Origin: an uncultured Pelagibacteraceae bacterium
Lineage (GTDB): Bacteria > Pseudomonadota > Alphaproteobacteria > Pelagibacterales > Pelagibacteraceae
Direction of reading: 5' to 3'
Length of the DNA: 62,100 nt
NCBI GenBank assembly: GCA_902580535.1
Contig: CACHKZ010000002.1
Coordinates: forward strand, 1-62,100
Shown here piece by piece: positions 33,095-42,411 of the stretch. The notes under the pieces are model-generated. The model searched no databases and was not told the DNA's origin. It was given only the letters and a program-made list of their open reading frames with translations. Numbering within the stretch: the stretch's first letter is position 1; the number at the start of each line of letters is the position of its first letter. A program made the position numbers and the translations under genes.

Positions 33095-33757
33095 TTATGA
33101 GTTTTTTAATAACCTTATTTCTTTTAAAAATAAAGAGAGATTTTCTATTTTGTAGTCAATATATTCTTCGTTAGATTCCTTTTTTCCCCAATACTCGTTG
33201 TTGATTAGCCAAACTGTTGTAGCCCCTCTTTCTTTTCCAATTGACAAATTTTTTGCAATATCTTCTATATAAATTGTCTCTTTTGGATTAATATCAAACT
33301 TTTTAACCATTAAATCGAATGCTTTTGTGGCTGGTTTTGGATGATAATCAGCATCAACAATATCAAATACATCATCAAATAAGTCATCTATACCTAAGTG
33401 TGTAGTAATATTTTTAACATGTTCTTTGCTCCCATTAGTAAAAACAAATTTTCTTAGATCTAATTTTTTTATTTCTTCTCTTAAAATAATATCTTTCTCC
33501 ATGAAAGATAAATCAATATCATGAACATATTGTAAAAATTCTGTTGGGGGAATATCATGGTGTATCATTAATCCGTTCAGACTTGTGTTGTATTTGTGAA
33601 AATAATTGGTTTGTAGCTCTTTTGCTTCTTTCAAATCAATCTTTAACTTTTTTGAAATATACTGTGTCATTCTTTTGCTTACTTGACCAAATACTGCCTC
33701 TAGATCTTGATAAAGAACACCGTCACAATCGAATAAGATATTTTTTATGTGCTTCAT
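33095..33757 (-). CDS. HAD-family hydrolase, pyrimidine 5'-nucleotidase-like
   Basis: A 220-residue HAD phosphatase. Motif I is FDCDGVLYQD, motif II is FTNGSKEHV, motif III includes the lysine in YHPKPATKAFD and motif IV is YIEDIAKNL. The small alpha-helical cap and the spacing match the SDT1/pyrimidine 5'-nucleotidase group that sits between argB and dap genes in alphaproteobacteria. The natural substrate cannot be read from the sequence. It overlaps argB by 4 nt. Confidence 0.83.
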   Translation of the reverse strand: MKHIKNILFDCDGVLYQDLEAVFGQVSKRMTQYISKKLKIDLKEAKELQTNYFHKYNTSLNGLMIHHDIPPTEFLQYVHDIDLSFMEKDIILREEIKKLDLRKFVFTNGSKEHVKNITTHLGIDDLFDDVFDIVDADYHPKPATKAFDLMVKKFDINPKETIYIEDIAKNLSIGKERGATTVWLINNEYWGKKESNEEYIDYKIENLSLFLKEIRLLKNS

Positions 33758-34602
33758 CTTCTTATTAATGTTCCTGCACCTTTATCTGAAAATAATTCAA
33801 ACAAAATTGAATGTTTTTTTCTTCCATCTATAATTCCTACTCCTGTAACCCCATTCATTACTGCATCAAGGCATGTATTTATTTTGGGTATCATGCCCTC
33901 TGTGATTGTTTCATTATTTATCATTTCTAAAATTTCAGAAGAGCTTATATCCTCGATAAGCTTTTTTTCTTTATTTAAAACTCCTTCCACATTAGTCATT
34001 AATAATAATCTTCTACATTTTAAAGATTTTGCTATAGCACCAGCAGCTGTATCTCCATTAATATTATATGTTTGATTATTTTTCCCCAGACCTAAAGGAG
34101 ATATAATTGGTACTGCATTTTTTTTGATTATATCTTTTATTATGTCTACATTTATTTTATTTGGAATACCAACAAATCCTAGTTCCTTTGCTTCAGGAAT
34201 AATTTCTATAGCATTGTTTTTCTTTGTATTTAGAGAAACTGCATTTGCACCTTTTTCGACTAAAGAATTTACAATATCCTCATTAAAGTCGATAAGGACA
34301 TTTTCAACTATATTAATAATTTTTTCATCTGTAACTCTTAATCCTCTTATAAATTTTGATTTAATATTTGATTTATCTAATTCTCTTTTAATTCTGGGCC
34401 CACCTCCATGAACTATAATTATAGAAAGTCCTAATTTATTTAAAATACTAATATCTGAAATAAAATTATTAAAGATGTTTCTATCAATAAAAACATTCCC
34501 CCCATATTTAATTACAATTAACTGATCTTTGTATTTATCTATGTATTTTTTAAATTCATCGATTGTAGGACCATCTTTAGGTACAATTTTCTCTATTTCC
34601 AT
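33754..34602 (-). CDS. argB: N-acetylglutamate kinase
   Basis: ArgB phosphorylates N-acetylglutamate, usually the controlled step of arginine synthesis. The 282 residues begin the kinase fold with VIKYGGNVFID and include the substrate-binding IIVHGGGPRI and the nucleotide-binding NINGDTAAGAIAKSL. A C-terminal GVTGVGIIDGR segment is present. An N-terminal helix (EKIVPKDGPTIDEFKKYIDKY) precedes the core, a feature of arginine-inhibited hexameric forms. Length is normal. It follows yidC by 2 nt; the engB gene found between them in some relatives is absent. Confidence 0.94.
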   Translation of the reverse strand: MEIEKIVPKDGPTIDEFKKYIDKYKDQLIVIKYGGNVFIDRNIFNNFISDISILNKLGLSIIIVHGGGPRIKRELDKSNIKSKFIRGLRVTDEKIINIVENVLIDFNEDIVNSLVEKGANAVSLNTKKNNAIEIIPEAKELGFVGIPNKINVDIIKDIIKKNAVPIISPLGLGKNNQTYNINGDTAAGAIAKSLKCRRLLLMTNVEGVLNKEKKLIEDISSSEILEMINNETITEGMIPKINTCLDAVMNGVTGVGIIDGRKKHSILFELFSDKGAGTLIRR

Positions 34603-34604
34603 TT

Positions 34605-36287
34605 TTAAACGGTTTTGACAGTCGTTCTCTTTATAATGATATACTGTTGAGCCATTGTTAATATGTTATTTATAGTCCAGTAAATGACTAGTCCAGCTGG
34701 GAAAGGAGCTAATATCACTGTTAAAAATAAAGGGAAAAACATAAATATTTTTGCTTGCACAGGATCTGGCGGTGTTGGATTTAGTTTTTGTTGCATCCAC
34801 ATTGAAACACCCATTAAACATGGCCAAACACCAATAAGTAAAAATGAAGGAGGGTCCCATGGAATTAAACCAAACAAATTAAATATAGAAGTAGGATCCC
34901 TTTCACTTAAATCTTTTATCCAACCAAAAAACGGCTGATGCCTCATCTCAATAGTTACAAATAAAACCTTATAGATGGCGAAGAAGAATGGAATTTGTAT
35001 GAAAATTGGAAGGCACCCACTGATTGGATTAACTTTCTCTCTTTTGTACAATGCCATCATTTCTTGTTGAAGTTTCATTTTATCCTCTTTATGTAATTCT
35101 TTTAGCCTCGTCATTTCTGGTTGGAGAACTTTCATTTTAGCCATTGATTTAAATGAGTAATTAGCAAGTGGAAAAAATACTAATCTAATACAAGCAGTAA
35201 TCATAATAATTGCTATTCCAAAATTACCAGCAAGATTAAAGAAATATTGAATTGCAAAAAATAAAGGTTTCACGATAAAGTAGAACCATCCCCAATCTAT
35301 AGCTAAATCAAACTTGCTAATATTTTCAGTATCAGCGTAGCCATCAATAACGTTTACTTCTTTTGCCGCCACTATTGCTCTGATAGAATTAGTTTTTATT
35401 TCATTAGCTCCAATTTCAGTTGCATCTGTCTCTATAAAATTTGCTCTAAACTTATTTTTATAATCAAAATCAGACCTGAAACTCTTCCCATTTTCTGGGA
35501 TAAGACTTGCAATCCAGTATTTATCAGTAATACCTAGCCATCCAGTATTCGCATTTATAGAGTATTTTTTTTCCTCTATATCATCATAATCCTCTTCAAC
35601 TAATTGATCATCAAAAACACCAATTAGTCCCTCATGCAAAATATAAAAATTTGTTACTTCCGGAGCAATATTTCTTATGATTTGACCGTAAGGATAGAAA
35701 TTATAAGTTTTATCAGAATTATTTTCTATAGTTTGTTTAATGTCGAAAAGATATTTATTGTCAATACTTATTTCTTTTATAAATTTGATATTCTGATTAT
35801 TTTTCCAACTTAATTTTATAGACGAATTTGGTGTAAGTTTCTTATTTCCTTCAATCTTCCATAATGTTTTAGAATTTGGAAGATCGATATTTTTATTAGT
35901 TGTTGCCCAGCCAGTTTCTACATAGTATCCATTTTCAGATTGTTTAGGATTTAATAAGACAACGTTATCATTTCCATTTAGAGTATTTGTGTAATTCTTA
36001 AAAGTTAAGTCATCTATAGAAGAACCGAGCAATGAAATTGATCCTTTTATTTTTTCATTTTCAAATAAAACTCTTTCATTTTCTTGCAAAGCATCATTTC
36101 TTGAAATCTTAATTGTTTTCTCATCTTGAACTAATGAGGGTGCGTCCGATGAAGAATTTTCACTAGAAATATTTTTATCATCTGAGATTTTTTTTTGATC
36201 TACAACTGGAGGAGCAAAAAACAAACTATAAAGTATTATGACAGCTGCACTTAAAGATATTGCTGCAATAACGTTTTTTGTATCCAT
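34605..36287 (-). CDS. yidC: Membrane protein insertase YidC
   Basis: YidC inserts and folds inner-membrane proteins, alone or with SecYEG. The 560-residue form is the Gram-negative type. TM1 is at about residues 6-25, a large periplasmic beta-domain fills about 60-325, and the conserved insertase core follows with KSMAKMKVLQPEMTRLKE and PISGCLPIFIQIPFFFAIYKVL, then the final TMs and a short basic tail (IIKRTTVKTV). It belongs to the rpmH-rnpA-yidD-yidC operon, 3 nt after yidD. Confidence 0.97.
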   Translation of the reverse strand: MDTKNVIAAISLSAAVIILYSLFFAPPVVDQKKISDDKNISSENSSSDAPSLVQDEKTIKISRNDALQENERVLFENEKIKGSISLLGSSIDDLTFKNYTNTLNGNDNVVLLNPKQSENGYYVETGWATTNKNIDLPNSKTLWKIEGNKKLTPNSSIKLSWKNNQNIKFIKEISIDNKYLFDIKQTIENNSDKTYNFYPYGQIIRNIAPEVTNFYILHEGLIGVFDDQLVEEDYDDIEEKKYSINANTGWLGITDKYWIASLIPENGKSFRSDFDYKNKFRANFIETDATEIGANEIKTNSIRAIVAAKEVNVIDGYADTENISKFDLAIDWGWFYFIVKPLFFAIQYFFNLAGNFGIAIIMITACIRLVFFPLANYSFKSMAKMKVLQPEMTRLKELHKEDKMKLQQEMMALYKREKVNPISGCLPIFIQIPFFFAIYKVLFVTIEMRHQPFFGWIKDLSERDPTSIFNLFGLIPWDPPSFLLIGVWPCLMGVSMWMQQKLNPTPPDPVQAKIFMFFPLFLTVILAPFPAGLVIYWTINNILTMAQQYIIIKRTTVKTV

Positions 36288-36290
36288 AAA

Positions 36291-36533
36291 TTACTTTCTC
36301 TTTTTAACCGGATCAAATCCCTCGCCACCACCTAAAAATTTTACTGGATGACAACTTAATATTCTTTTAAATCCATTTATAGTGCCTTTAAAAATTCCAT
36401 TCTCTTTTATATTTTCTATAAAATATTCAGAGCACGTTGGAAGATATCTACAATTGTTACCTAAAAATGGAGATATCAATATTTGATATAATCTGATAGT
36501 TTTAATCATTAAAAATATAATAAGTTTATTCAT
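36291..36533 (-). CDS. yidD: Membrane protein insertion efficiency factor YidD
   Basis: An 80-residue amphipathic protein with the YidD signature: YQILISPFLGNNCRYLPTCS, then the C-terminal GFKRILSCHP segment with conserved cysteines. YidD assists YidC-dependent insertion. It overlaps rnpA by 4 nt and precedes yidC by 3 nt in the standard order. Confidence 0.96.
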   Translation of the reverse strand: MNKLIIFLMIKTIRLYQILISPFLGNNCRYLPTCSEYFIENIKENGIFKGTINGFKRILSCHPVKFLGGGEGFDPVKKRK

Positions 36534-36871
36534 TTAATTTTTTTAAAATCTTCAATAGTTACCATTTTTATTTTATCATATGGATCTTTACTAACAGATA
36601 TTCTTGCGATCAATAAATAACAGTAATCTAAATTAATGTTAATTGTTTTTAAAGCATCATTCATAATATTTCTTAGTCTTCTTTTAATTCTATTTCTAAT
36701 TACTGCATTTCCTATTTTTTTTTTGGCTACAAAACTAATATTCAATCTATTAGTATTTTTAGTAGAGAGTTTTTTGAAGAAAATTGTTAAATATTTATTA
36801 GAAATCTTTTTTCCATTAAGAATAGATTTAAAATCCTCATTTTTAGAAAGGCTAACAATCTTATTTCTCAT
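36530..36871 (-). CDS. rnpA: Ribonuclease P protein component
   Basis: RnpA is the protein subunit of RNase P, which matures tRNA 5' ends. The 113-residue basic protein shows the family RNR-type motif in KKKIGNAVIRNRIKRRLRN and begins with SLSKNEDFKSILN. The ATG overlaps the rpmH stop by 1 nt (TAATG). The RNA partner rnpB is not in this window. Confidence 0.94.
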   Translation of the reverse strand: MRNKIVSLSKNEDFKSILNGKKISNKYLTIFFKKLSTKNTNRLNISFVAKKKIGNAVIRNRIKRRLRNIMNDALKTININLDYCYLLIARISVSKDPYDKIKMVTIEDFKKIK

Positions 36872-37008
36872 TAGGCGTTTGTTAATTTTTTTCTTCCTTT
36901 GGCCCTTCTTCTTTTCAATACTTTTCTTCCACCCTTGGTTTTACTTTTAGCTCTAAAGCCAACAGATTTTTTTCTTTTCCTGTTACTTGGTTGATATGTA
37001 CGTTTCAT
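36871..37008 (-). CDS. rpmH: Ribosomal protein bL34
   Basis: A 45-residue basic ribosomal protein read directly from the reverse strand. It starts [19 protein letters not shown], continues with [20 protein letters not shown] and ends NA. This is the bL34 consensus, with a slightly extended tail. The stop codon overlaps the rnpA start by 1 nt. It is the first gene of the rpmH-rnpA-yidD-yidC block, with the promoter in 37009-37090. Confidence 0.96.
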   Translation of the reverse strand: MKRTYQPSNRKRKKSVGFRAKSKTKGGRKVLKRRRAKGRKKLTNA

Positions 37009-37039
37009 TGTTGTTAAATTAATGTTAAATTTCGGTAGT

Positions 37040-37057
37040 TATACAAATATATGTATA
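37040..37057. repeat. Inverted repeat in the rpmH / VTT-gene divergent spacer
   Basis: TATACA and TGTATA arms flank a 6-nt AT spacer. It lies in the only promoter region available to the long rpmH operon and to the divergent membrane-protein gene, so it may overlap -10 elements or an operator. The sequence is pure AT apart from the C/G pair, so chance is a real alternative. Confidence 0.25.
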
Positions 37058-37090
37058 TAAGTACAGCGATTTTTAATAAGTTAAAAATCA

Positions 37091-37807
37091 ATGAATAGAG
37101 AAAAAAAAATTAAATTCATTTTAGGTCTTACTTATCTGGCTATTATATCTGGTTTTTTATGGATTCTTTTTACTAATATTTCTATAACTGAACTCACAAG
37201 CTACGACTTTATTAAAAATAATTATGAGTCAATTAATAAAATAAAAAATACAAATTTTCTAATTGTAAGTTTATTATTTATTGTTTTTACTATCGTCTGG
37301 GTTTTAATGCTTGGTTTTGGTTCACCTATAATTCTATTTGCAGGTTTTATATTTGGAAAATGGATAGGCTCAATATATGCTGTTATTAGTCTTTCTCTGG
37401 GGGCACTTTTTTTATATTTATTATCTGGATATTTTTTTAGAGACATTATTGAAAAAAAATTCTCAACAAAATTTATTTTTCTTAGAGATAAATTCAAAAA
37501 AAATGAATTTAATTTTTTTTTAATATATAGATTTGTTGGTGGTATTCCATTTTTTATATCAAACATTTTACCTGTACTATTTAACGTAAAGCCAAGCAAC
37601 TTTTTCTTTGGTAGTATGCTTGGAATGTACCCTCAAGTATTTGTAGCTGCTTCATTAGGTTCTGGTTTAGGAAAAATAATTGAAAATAATCTTCAAGCTC
37701 CATCTATATTCGAATTAATATTTTCATCTGATATATATATTCCAATACTCAGTTTTATATTTTTATTAATCTTAGGAATTATTATTAAGAATTTTTATTA
37801 TAAATAA
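37091..37807 (+). CDS. TVP38/TMEM64 (VTT-domain) membrane protein
   Basis: A 238-residue polytopic membrane protein with about six hydrophobic segments. The central region GFGSPIILFAGFIFGKWIGS followed later by RFVGGIPFFISNILPVLFNV fits the VTT/DedA superfamily, whose members have re-entrant loops and are implicated in lipid scrambling or undecaprenyl-phosphate transport. The exact substrate is not readable. It is divergent from rpmH, and its stop lies 1 nt from the 3' end of the convergent tRNA-Thr gene. Confidence 0.82.
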   Translation: MNREKKIKFILGLTYLAIISGFLWILFTNISITELTSYDFIKNNYESINKIKNTNFLIVSLLFIVFTIVWVLMLGFGSPIILFAGFIFGKWIGSIYAVISLSLGALFLYLLSGYFFRDIIEKKFSTKFIFLRDKFKKNEFNFFLIYRFVGGIPFFISNILPVLFNVKPSNFFFGSMLGMYPQVFVAASLGSGLGKIIENNLQAPSIFELIFSSDIYIPILSFIFLLILGIIIKNFYYK

Positions 37808-37808
37808 A

Positions 37809-37882
37809 TGGTGCCCCCACCCAGAATTGAACTGGAAACTCATCCTTACCATGGATGTGTTATACCATTTAACTATAGGGGC
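37809..37882 (-). tRNA. tRNA-Thr (anticodon GGU)
   Basis: A 74-nt tRNA on the reverse strand. The acceptor GCCCCTA pairs with TGGGGGC (one G-U), the discriminator is A, and CCA is encoded. The anticodon stem CATCC/GGATG closes the loop ATGGTAA, giving GGU, which reads ACC and ACU. The T-arm is CCAG-TTCAATT-CTGG. It faces the VTT-domain gene tail to tail. A candidate -35 (TTGAAT) lies upstream on the reverse strand. Confidence 0.96.
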
Positions 37883-37978
37883 AAAAATTTACTCTAAATT
37901 AGTGTATAAATTTAATTTATTCAAATTATTGCCTTAATTTTTTTCAAAAATACGTTATATCTATTCAAGGTAAATGTT

Positions 37979-38176
37979 ATGGGAATTCATTACACATATG
38001 GAGCAAATAAAAATGCAAAGCTCATGGAAAAAAAAGCTAAAAGAGAGAAAAAACTTGCAGAAAAAAGAGCAAAGAAGCAGGTAAAAACTGGGCCGGAGAA
38101 GATTGTGGAAGATAAAACAATTCCCCTTGATCAAGTAATAACTTTAGATCACCTTACAAATCCAGACAAAAAATAA
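37979..38176 (+). CDS. Small basic protein of unknown function
   Basis: This 65-residue protein starts MGIHYTYGANKNAKLMEKKA, continues with a strongly charged helix rich in Lys, Glu, Arg and Ala (residues 15-38) and ends with an acidic and polar tail. An AAGG ribosome-binding site sits about 8 nt before the ATG, which is unusual in this spacer-poor DNA and supports translation. It is the first gene of a run with the 34-residue gene, dcd and murA. It is not a family I can name. The basic helix suggests nucleic acid or ribosome binding. Confidence 0.65.
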   Translation: MGIHYTYGANKNAKLMEKKAKREKKLAEKRAKKQVKTGPEKIVEDKTIPLDQVITLDHLTNPDKK

Positions 38177-38179
38177 AAA

Positions 38180-38284
38180 ATGAGTACCAAAAAGAGTAAT
38201 CTTAGTAAACTTGAACTTGCATTAAGAAAAAATCTAAAAAAAAGAAAAGACTTTCAAAAAAAAACAAAGAAAAAAAACAAATAA
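38180..38284 (+). CDS. Very small basic protein (34 residues)
   Basis: ATG 38180 opens a 34-codon frame, [20 protein letters not shown] and then a Lys/Arg-rich tail, ending in a TAA that overlaps the dcd start by 1 nt (TAATG). The tight packing between the 65-residue gene (3-nt gap) and dcd, and the coherent amphipathic helix [16 protein letters not shown], argue for a real gene. I recall short similar proteins near murA in other alphaproteobacteria, but cannot confirm this. Confidence 0.6.
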   Translation: MSTKKSNLSKLELALRKNLKKRKDFQKKTKKKNK

Positions 38285-38838
38285 TGTCAGTTCAGTCTGA
38301 TAAGTGGATTATACAAATGGCTAAAGATAATGATATGATTTCGCCTTTTGAAGACAAACAAGTAAGAGGAGATAAAATATCATATGGAGTGTCATCATAT
38401 GGTTATGATGCGAGAGTTTCCGATGAATTTAAGATTTTTACTAATGTAAATTCTGAGATTGTTGATCCAAAAAATTTTAAATCCTCTAATTTTATAACTA
38501 AAAACTCATCTGAATGCATAATTCCACCTAATTCATTCGTGTTAGCAAGAACAGTGGAATATTTCAAGATCCCAAAAAATATTTTAGTTATATGCTTAGG
38601 AAAATCTACATATGCAAGATGTGGAATAATAGTTAACGTTACACCTCTAGAACCAGGCTGGGAGGGACATGTTACTTTAGAATTTTCAAATACTACACCA
38701 TTGCCAGCAAAAATTTATGCTAATGAAGGAGTCGCTCAATTTATTTTCATAAAGGGCAATGAGGACCCGCTAGTTTCTTATGCTGATAGAAATGGTAAAT
38801 ATCAGGGTCAAAAGGGAGTTACACTTCCAAAAATATAA
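38284..38838 (+). CDS. dcd: dCTP deaminase
   Basis: Dcd deaminates dCTP to dUTP, the main route to dTMP. The 184-residue trimeric-fold protein has [15 protein letters not shown], the conserved [21 protein letters not shown] segment containing the catalytic Glu in the family position ([14 protein letters not shown]) and a C-terminal [11 protein letters not shown]. Length is close to the E. coli enzyme (193). It lies between the 34-residue gene (1-nt overlap) and murA (2-nt gap). Confidence 0.95.
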   Translation: MSVQSDKWIIQMAKDNDMISPFEDKQVRGDKISYGVSSYGYDARVSDEFKIFTNVNSEIVDPKNFKSSNFITKNSSECIIPPNSFVLARTVEYFKIPKNILVICLGKSTYARCGIIVNVTPLEPGWEGHVTLEFSNTTPLPAKIYANEGVAQFIFIKGNEDPLVSYADRNGKYQGQKGVTLPKI

Positions 38839-38840
38839 TA

Positions 38841-40103
38841 ATGGACAAATTTATTGTTAAAGGCCCTAATAAACTAAAGGGTGAAATTTCAATTTCAGGA
38901 TCTAAAAATGCTGCTTTACCGATTTTAGCATCAACAATTTTATTTGAAAAAGAGATAATAATAAAAAATTTACCAAGGGTTAAAGATATAGATACAATGA
39001 TTAATCTTTTGAAATCTCTGGGCTCAATAATTAAATTTAGTAGGGATAAAAAAATTGTAAAAATAACAAAGAAAAAAAAACCGAAAATTTTTGCCTCATA
39101 TTCACTTGTTAGAACAATGAGGGCTGGAATATTAGTTTTAGGCCCTTTGATTGCAAAGCATCAAAGGTCTATTACCTCTTTACCTGGAGGCTGTTTAATT
39201 GGAGCAAGACCTGTAAATTACCACCTTAATGCACTTAAAAAACTTGGAATGAAGTATGATATTAAAAAGGGTTACATTCATGCCTATACCGAAGGAAAAC
39301 TCAAAGGTGCTAAAATAAGATTTTCGAAAATTAGCGTTGGAGCTACCGAAAATACAATTACAGCAGCATGTTTGGCTAATGGAATTACTATTCTTAGAAA
39401 TTGTGCAATCGAACCAGAAATAATAGATTTAATAAATTTTTTAAAATCAGGTGGCGCAAAAATAAAATTTATTGGTAAAAGGACATTAAGGATTGAGGGA
39501 ATAAAATCATTTAAAAGCACAAGTTATTCAGTAATGCCTGATAGAATAGAGACAGGAACTTTTTGTGTTGCAGCTTGTTTAACTGGTGGAAATTTAAAAA
39601 TAAATAACTTTGATCCAAAAATTATAAAAACAGAACTATCATTATTAAAGAAAGTTGGGGCTAAAATTAAAACAAATAAAAAACAGATTCATATACAAGG
39701 TCCAAAAAAAATTAAAAATTTAAATAATTTAGTAACCAAAGAGTACCCAAACTTTCCAACAGATTTACAAGCACAATTCATGGTTCTATTATGCAGGGCA
39801 AAAGGAAAAAGCTCTATAACAGAGAAAATTTTTGAAAATAGGTTTATGCATGTTGACGAATTGAGAAGATTGGGTGCTGAGATTATAATCAAAAAAAACA
39901 AAGCCTTAATTTTAGGAAATACAAACTTTAAAGCTGCAGAATTAATGTCTAGTGACCTTAGAGCTTCAGTTGCATTAGTTTTAGCTGCTATGGTAGCTAA
40001 TGGATCATCCACTATCAATAGAATTTATCATCTTGATAGAGGATATGAAAATATAGAAAATAAACTTAGAAAAGTAGGTGTCAATATAAAACGTATTAGT
40101 TAA
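38841..40103 (+). CDS. murA: UDP-N-acetylglucosamine 1-carboxyvinyltransferase
   Basis: MurA commits UDP-GlcNAc to peptidoglycan synthesis. The 420 residues form the EPSP-synthase-like double barrel. Motifs include SGSKNAALPI (with the catalytic Lys), RTMRAGILVLGPL, and LPGGCLIGARPVNYHL, whose Cys is the fosfomycin target. DLRASVALVLAAM lies near the C-terminus. Having this Cys predicts fosfomycin sensitivity at the target level. It overlaps the DUF2948 gene by 1 nt. Confidence 0.97.
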   Translation: MDKFIVKGPNKLKGEISISGSKNAALPILASTILFEKEIIIKNLPRVKDIDTMINLLKSLGSIIKFSRDKKIVKITKKKKPKIFASYSLVRTMRAGILVLGPLIAKHQRSITSLPGGCLIGARPVNYHLNALKKLGMKYDIKKGYIHAYTEGKLKGAKIRFSKISVGATENTITAACLANGITILRNCAIEPEIIDLINFLKSGGAKIKFIGKRTLRIEGIKSFKSTSYSVMPDRIETGTFCVAACLTGGNLKINNFDPKIIKTELSLLKKVGAKIKTNKKQIHIQGPKKIKNLNNLVTKEYPNFPTDLQAQFMVLLCRAKGKSSITEKIFENRFMHVDELRRLGAEIIIKKNKALILGNTNFKAAELMSSDLRASVALVLAAMVANGSSTINRIYHLDRGYENIENKLRKVGVNIKRIS

Positions 40104-40510
40104 TGGAAAATCAATATTTAAAAAAAATAATTGCTCAATCCCCCGAGGATCTACATATCATCTCAGCTTGCTGCTCTGAAGGGAAAGTAAGCATTAAAGA
40201 TATAAAGTATCTGGCATCAAATAAGATTTTTCTTATGTCAATATCAAGACAAAGCAAAGAGGAAGAAAATAAAAATAACTTAATAAATAGTATTATTAAA
40301 TTTGAATTTATTTATTCTTCCAAATCTAAGAATATTGACCAAAATGACCCTAATCTTTTGTTAGAACTATTAACTATTGATATATTTAAGAAAGATGAAA
40401 ATTTTGAGATAATTATGTTATTTTCAAAAAATAGAATTATAACTCTTTCCGCTGAAGTAATTGAAGTAACACTAGAGGATCAAAAATTAGAAAATGATAA
40501 AAGAAATTAA
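40103..40510 (+). CDS. DUF2948 family protein
   Basis: A 135-residue protein that begins LKKIIAQSPEDLHIISACCS and contains the NKIFLMSISRQSKEE and KFEFIYSSKSKNI segments. Position (between murA and hisD) and length match the alphaproteobacterial DUF2948 family, whose function is not known. It overlaps murA by 1 nt and hisD by 17 nt, so it is translated within this operon. No catalytic motif is visible. Confidence 0.72.
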   Translation: MENQYLKKIIAQSPEDLHIISACCSEGKVSIKDIKYLASNKIFLMSISRQSKEEENKNNLINSIIKFEFIYSSKSKNIDQNDPNLLLELLTIDIFKKDENFEIIMLFSKNRIITLSAEVIEVTLEDQKLENDKRN

Positions 40511-41759
40511 TTGCAATAAAGAAAATTATTTTGATAATTTAACAAAATTTTTAGACCGTAGAAGGTCTGGTAAAAAAACAGAAAATAAAATCATTTCTAG
40601 AATCCTTAATGATATTAGGAAAAATAAAATAAAAGCACTTAAAAAATATGAAAAAAAATTTAGCAATAATACTCAAATCAAGCCAAGTATTAAGGAAATA
40701 AATAATGCAATTAAATTTCTAGATCCTAAAATTAAAAAGGCCATAGACTTTGCGTACAAAAGAATTCTTAAATTTCATATAAAACAAAAAACTAAGAATA
40801 TTTTTTATAAAGACAATTTAAATAACAAAATAGAGTATAAATATATACCAATCCAATCAGTTGGAATATATGTTCCTGCAAACCTACCATCTACATTATT
40901 GATGAATGCAATTCCTGCAAAAATTGCAGGAGTTAAAAAAATTGTACTAGCAAACCCGAAAAATAACGGAAAATTAAATCCAGCAGTTCTATATGCTGCG
41001 AAGAAATTAGGGATCAGAGAGATTTATTCAATGGGAGGAGCTCAGGCAATTGGCAGCTTAACTTACATTCAAAAAGTAAATAAAATTGTTGGTCCAGGAA
41101 ATATTTTTGTTTCTGGCGCTAAAAGACAAGTTTTTGGAGATGTTGGCATCGAGGGTATGATTGCTGGTCCATCTGAGATAACAATATTAGCAGATGGTCA
41201 AACTAATTTGAATGAAGTTACAACATCGATGATTGGTCAAGCAGAGCATGATATAAATTCACAGTGTATTTTAATTACAAAAGATACAAGTTTAATTAAA
41301 AAATTTAAAAAAGATTTAGTTATTAAATTAAAAAAAATACCAAGACAAAAAATTGCTACCAAAAGTATTAAAAATAATGGACTTATTTTAAAAGTTAATA
41401 GTGATAAGCAGATTATTAAAATAATTAACGAAATAGCTCCAGAACATTTAGAGATAAATGTAAGTAACTACAAAAAATATAAAGATAAAATCTTAAATGC
41501 AGGAAGTATTTGTATTGGCAAATACTCTCCAATGGCTTTGAGCGATTATGCTGTTGGCACAAACCACGTATTACCCACAAATTCATCAGCTAAATTTTCA
41601 TCAGGATTAAGTCTGAGTGAATTTTATAAAAAAATTAGCCTTATAACACTCTCAAAAAAAGGTGTTGAGAAAATAGGAGAATACGCTACACATCTCGCAG
41701 AGTATGAAGAATTAAAAGGTCATGCTTTGAGTATAAAATCTAGAATAAATAAGGAGTAA
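40494..41759 (+). CDS. hisD: Histidinol dehydrogenase
   Basis: HisD oxidises histidinol to histidine in two NAD-dependent steps using zinc. The 421-residue protein carries the signatures [37 protein letters not shown] and the zinc/catalytic segment [16 protein letters not shown] and the C-terminal [16 protein letters not shown] are also present. It overlaps the DUF2948 gene by 17 nt. Other his genes in the window are hisZ and hisG (44072-45791). Confidence 0.96.
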   Translation: MIKEINCNKENYFDNLTKFLDRRRSGKKTENKIISRILNDIRKNKIKALKKYEKKFSNNTQIKPSIKEINNAIKFLDPKIKKAIDFAYKRILKFHIKQKTKNIFYKDNLNNKIEYKYIPIQSVGIYVPANLPSTLLMNAIPAKIAGVKKIVLANPKNNGKLNPAVLYAAKKLGIREIYSMGGAQAIGSLTYIQKVNKIVGPGNIFVSGAKRQVFGDVGIEGMIAGPSEITILADGQTNLNEVTTSMIGQAEHDINSQCILITKDTSLIKKFKKDLVIKLKKIPRQKIATKSIKNNGLILKVNSDKQIIKIINEIAPEHLEINVSNYKKYKDKILNAGSICIGKYSPMALSDYAVGTNHVLPTNSSAKFSSGLSLSEFYKKISLITLSKKGVEKIGEYATHLAEYEELKGHALSIKSRINKE

Positions 41760-41764
41760 AAAAT

Positions 41765-41980
41765 TTGTCAAAACAAGATTTATTGGAATTTAAGGGAAAG
41801 GTAATCGATTTACTTCCAAATGCAATGTTTAGGGTAAAACTTGAAAACAATCATGTTGTGACCGCACATACTGCAGGTAAATTAAGAAAGAATAGAATTA
41901 GAGTTCTTCAAGGAGACAATGTTACAGTTGAAGTTACACCTTATGATTTGACAAAAGGAAGAATAATTTTTAGGTTTTAA
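41765..41980 (+). CDS. infA: Translation initiation factor IF-1 (TTG start)
   Basis: IF-1 is an OB-fold protein that binds the 30S A site. The 71 residues match the family: [20 protein letters not shown], then [17 protein letters not shown] and [11 protein letters not shown]. The start is TTG at 41765, supported by an AAGGAG Shine-Dalgarno that overlaps the hisD stop region. The next ATG falls inside the conserved domain. The tRNA-Phe gene follows 5 nt after the stop. Confidence 0.95.
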   Translation: MSKQDLLEFKGKVIDLLPNAMFRVKLENNHVVTAHTAGKLRKNRIRVLQGDNVTVEVTPYDLTKGRIIFRF

Positions 41981-41985
41981 AAAAT

Positions 41986-42061
41986 GGCTTCGTAGCTCAG
42001 TTGGTAGAGCAGAGCCCTGAAAAGGCTTGTGTCGCTGGTTCGAGTCCCGCCGAAGCCACCA
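41986..42061 (+). tRNA. tRNA-Phe (anticodon GAA)
   Basis: A 76-nt tRNA with acceptor GGCTTCG/CGAAGCC, D-arm AGCTCAGTTGGTAGAGC, anticodon stem-loop GAGCC-CTGAAAA-GGCTT giving GAA, T-arm GTTCGAGTC and encoded CCA. It is only 5 nt after infA, so it is probably processed from the operon transcript. Confidence 0.97.
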
Positions 42062-42178
42062 CAAACTGTTAAAAGTGCGCTTGATTAAAGCTTGCATTCA
42101 ATTTTAAAATCTAATAACTATCCCGCTAGCTGAAGTTTAGCTAAATTTAATACAATAAAGAAAGAGTAAACTAAAAGT

Positions 42179-42391
42179 ATGAGTACATTAAAAGGTAAAG
42201 TAAAGTGGTTCAACGGTAAGAAGGGCTACGGATTTATAGAAAGAGAAGACGGAGAAAAAGATTGTTTCGTTCATGCAAGCGCAGTTCGTGAAGCAGGACT
42301 TCGTTTTTTGAATGAGAACGACGCTGTAGAATTTGAAATTCAGGATGGAGATAAAGGTCCTAGCGCTGTAAATTTAAAGAAAACATCTTAA
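42179..42391 (+). CDS. Cold shock protein (CspA family)
   Basis: A 70-residue CSD protein, [19 protein letters not shown], with RNP1 (KGYGFIE) and RNP2 (CFVHAS) RNA-binding motifs. Such proteins act as RNA chaperones. It has its own spacer upstream (42062-42178), with a TTGCAT 17 bp from TAACTA (a weak sigma-70 match) and a small TAGCT/AGCTA hairpin in the presumed leader. Downstream lies a palindrome-rich spacer. Compared with neighbours it uses more C-ending codons, as expected for a highly expressed gene. Confidence 0.95.
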   Translation: MSTLKGKVKWFNGKKGYGFIEREDGEKDCFVHASAVREAGLRFLNENDAVEFEIQDGDKGPSAVNLKKTS

Positions 42392-42411
42392 AATTTATTT
42401 CATTTAAAATT

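Noticed and set aside
37009..37090. Possible replication origin upstream of rpmH
   Set aside because: There is no dnaA nearby and only one weak DnaA-box-like sequence (TTATACAAA). rpmH is not normally at the origin in alphaproteobacteria.
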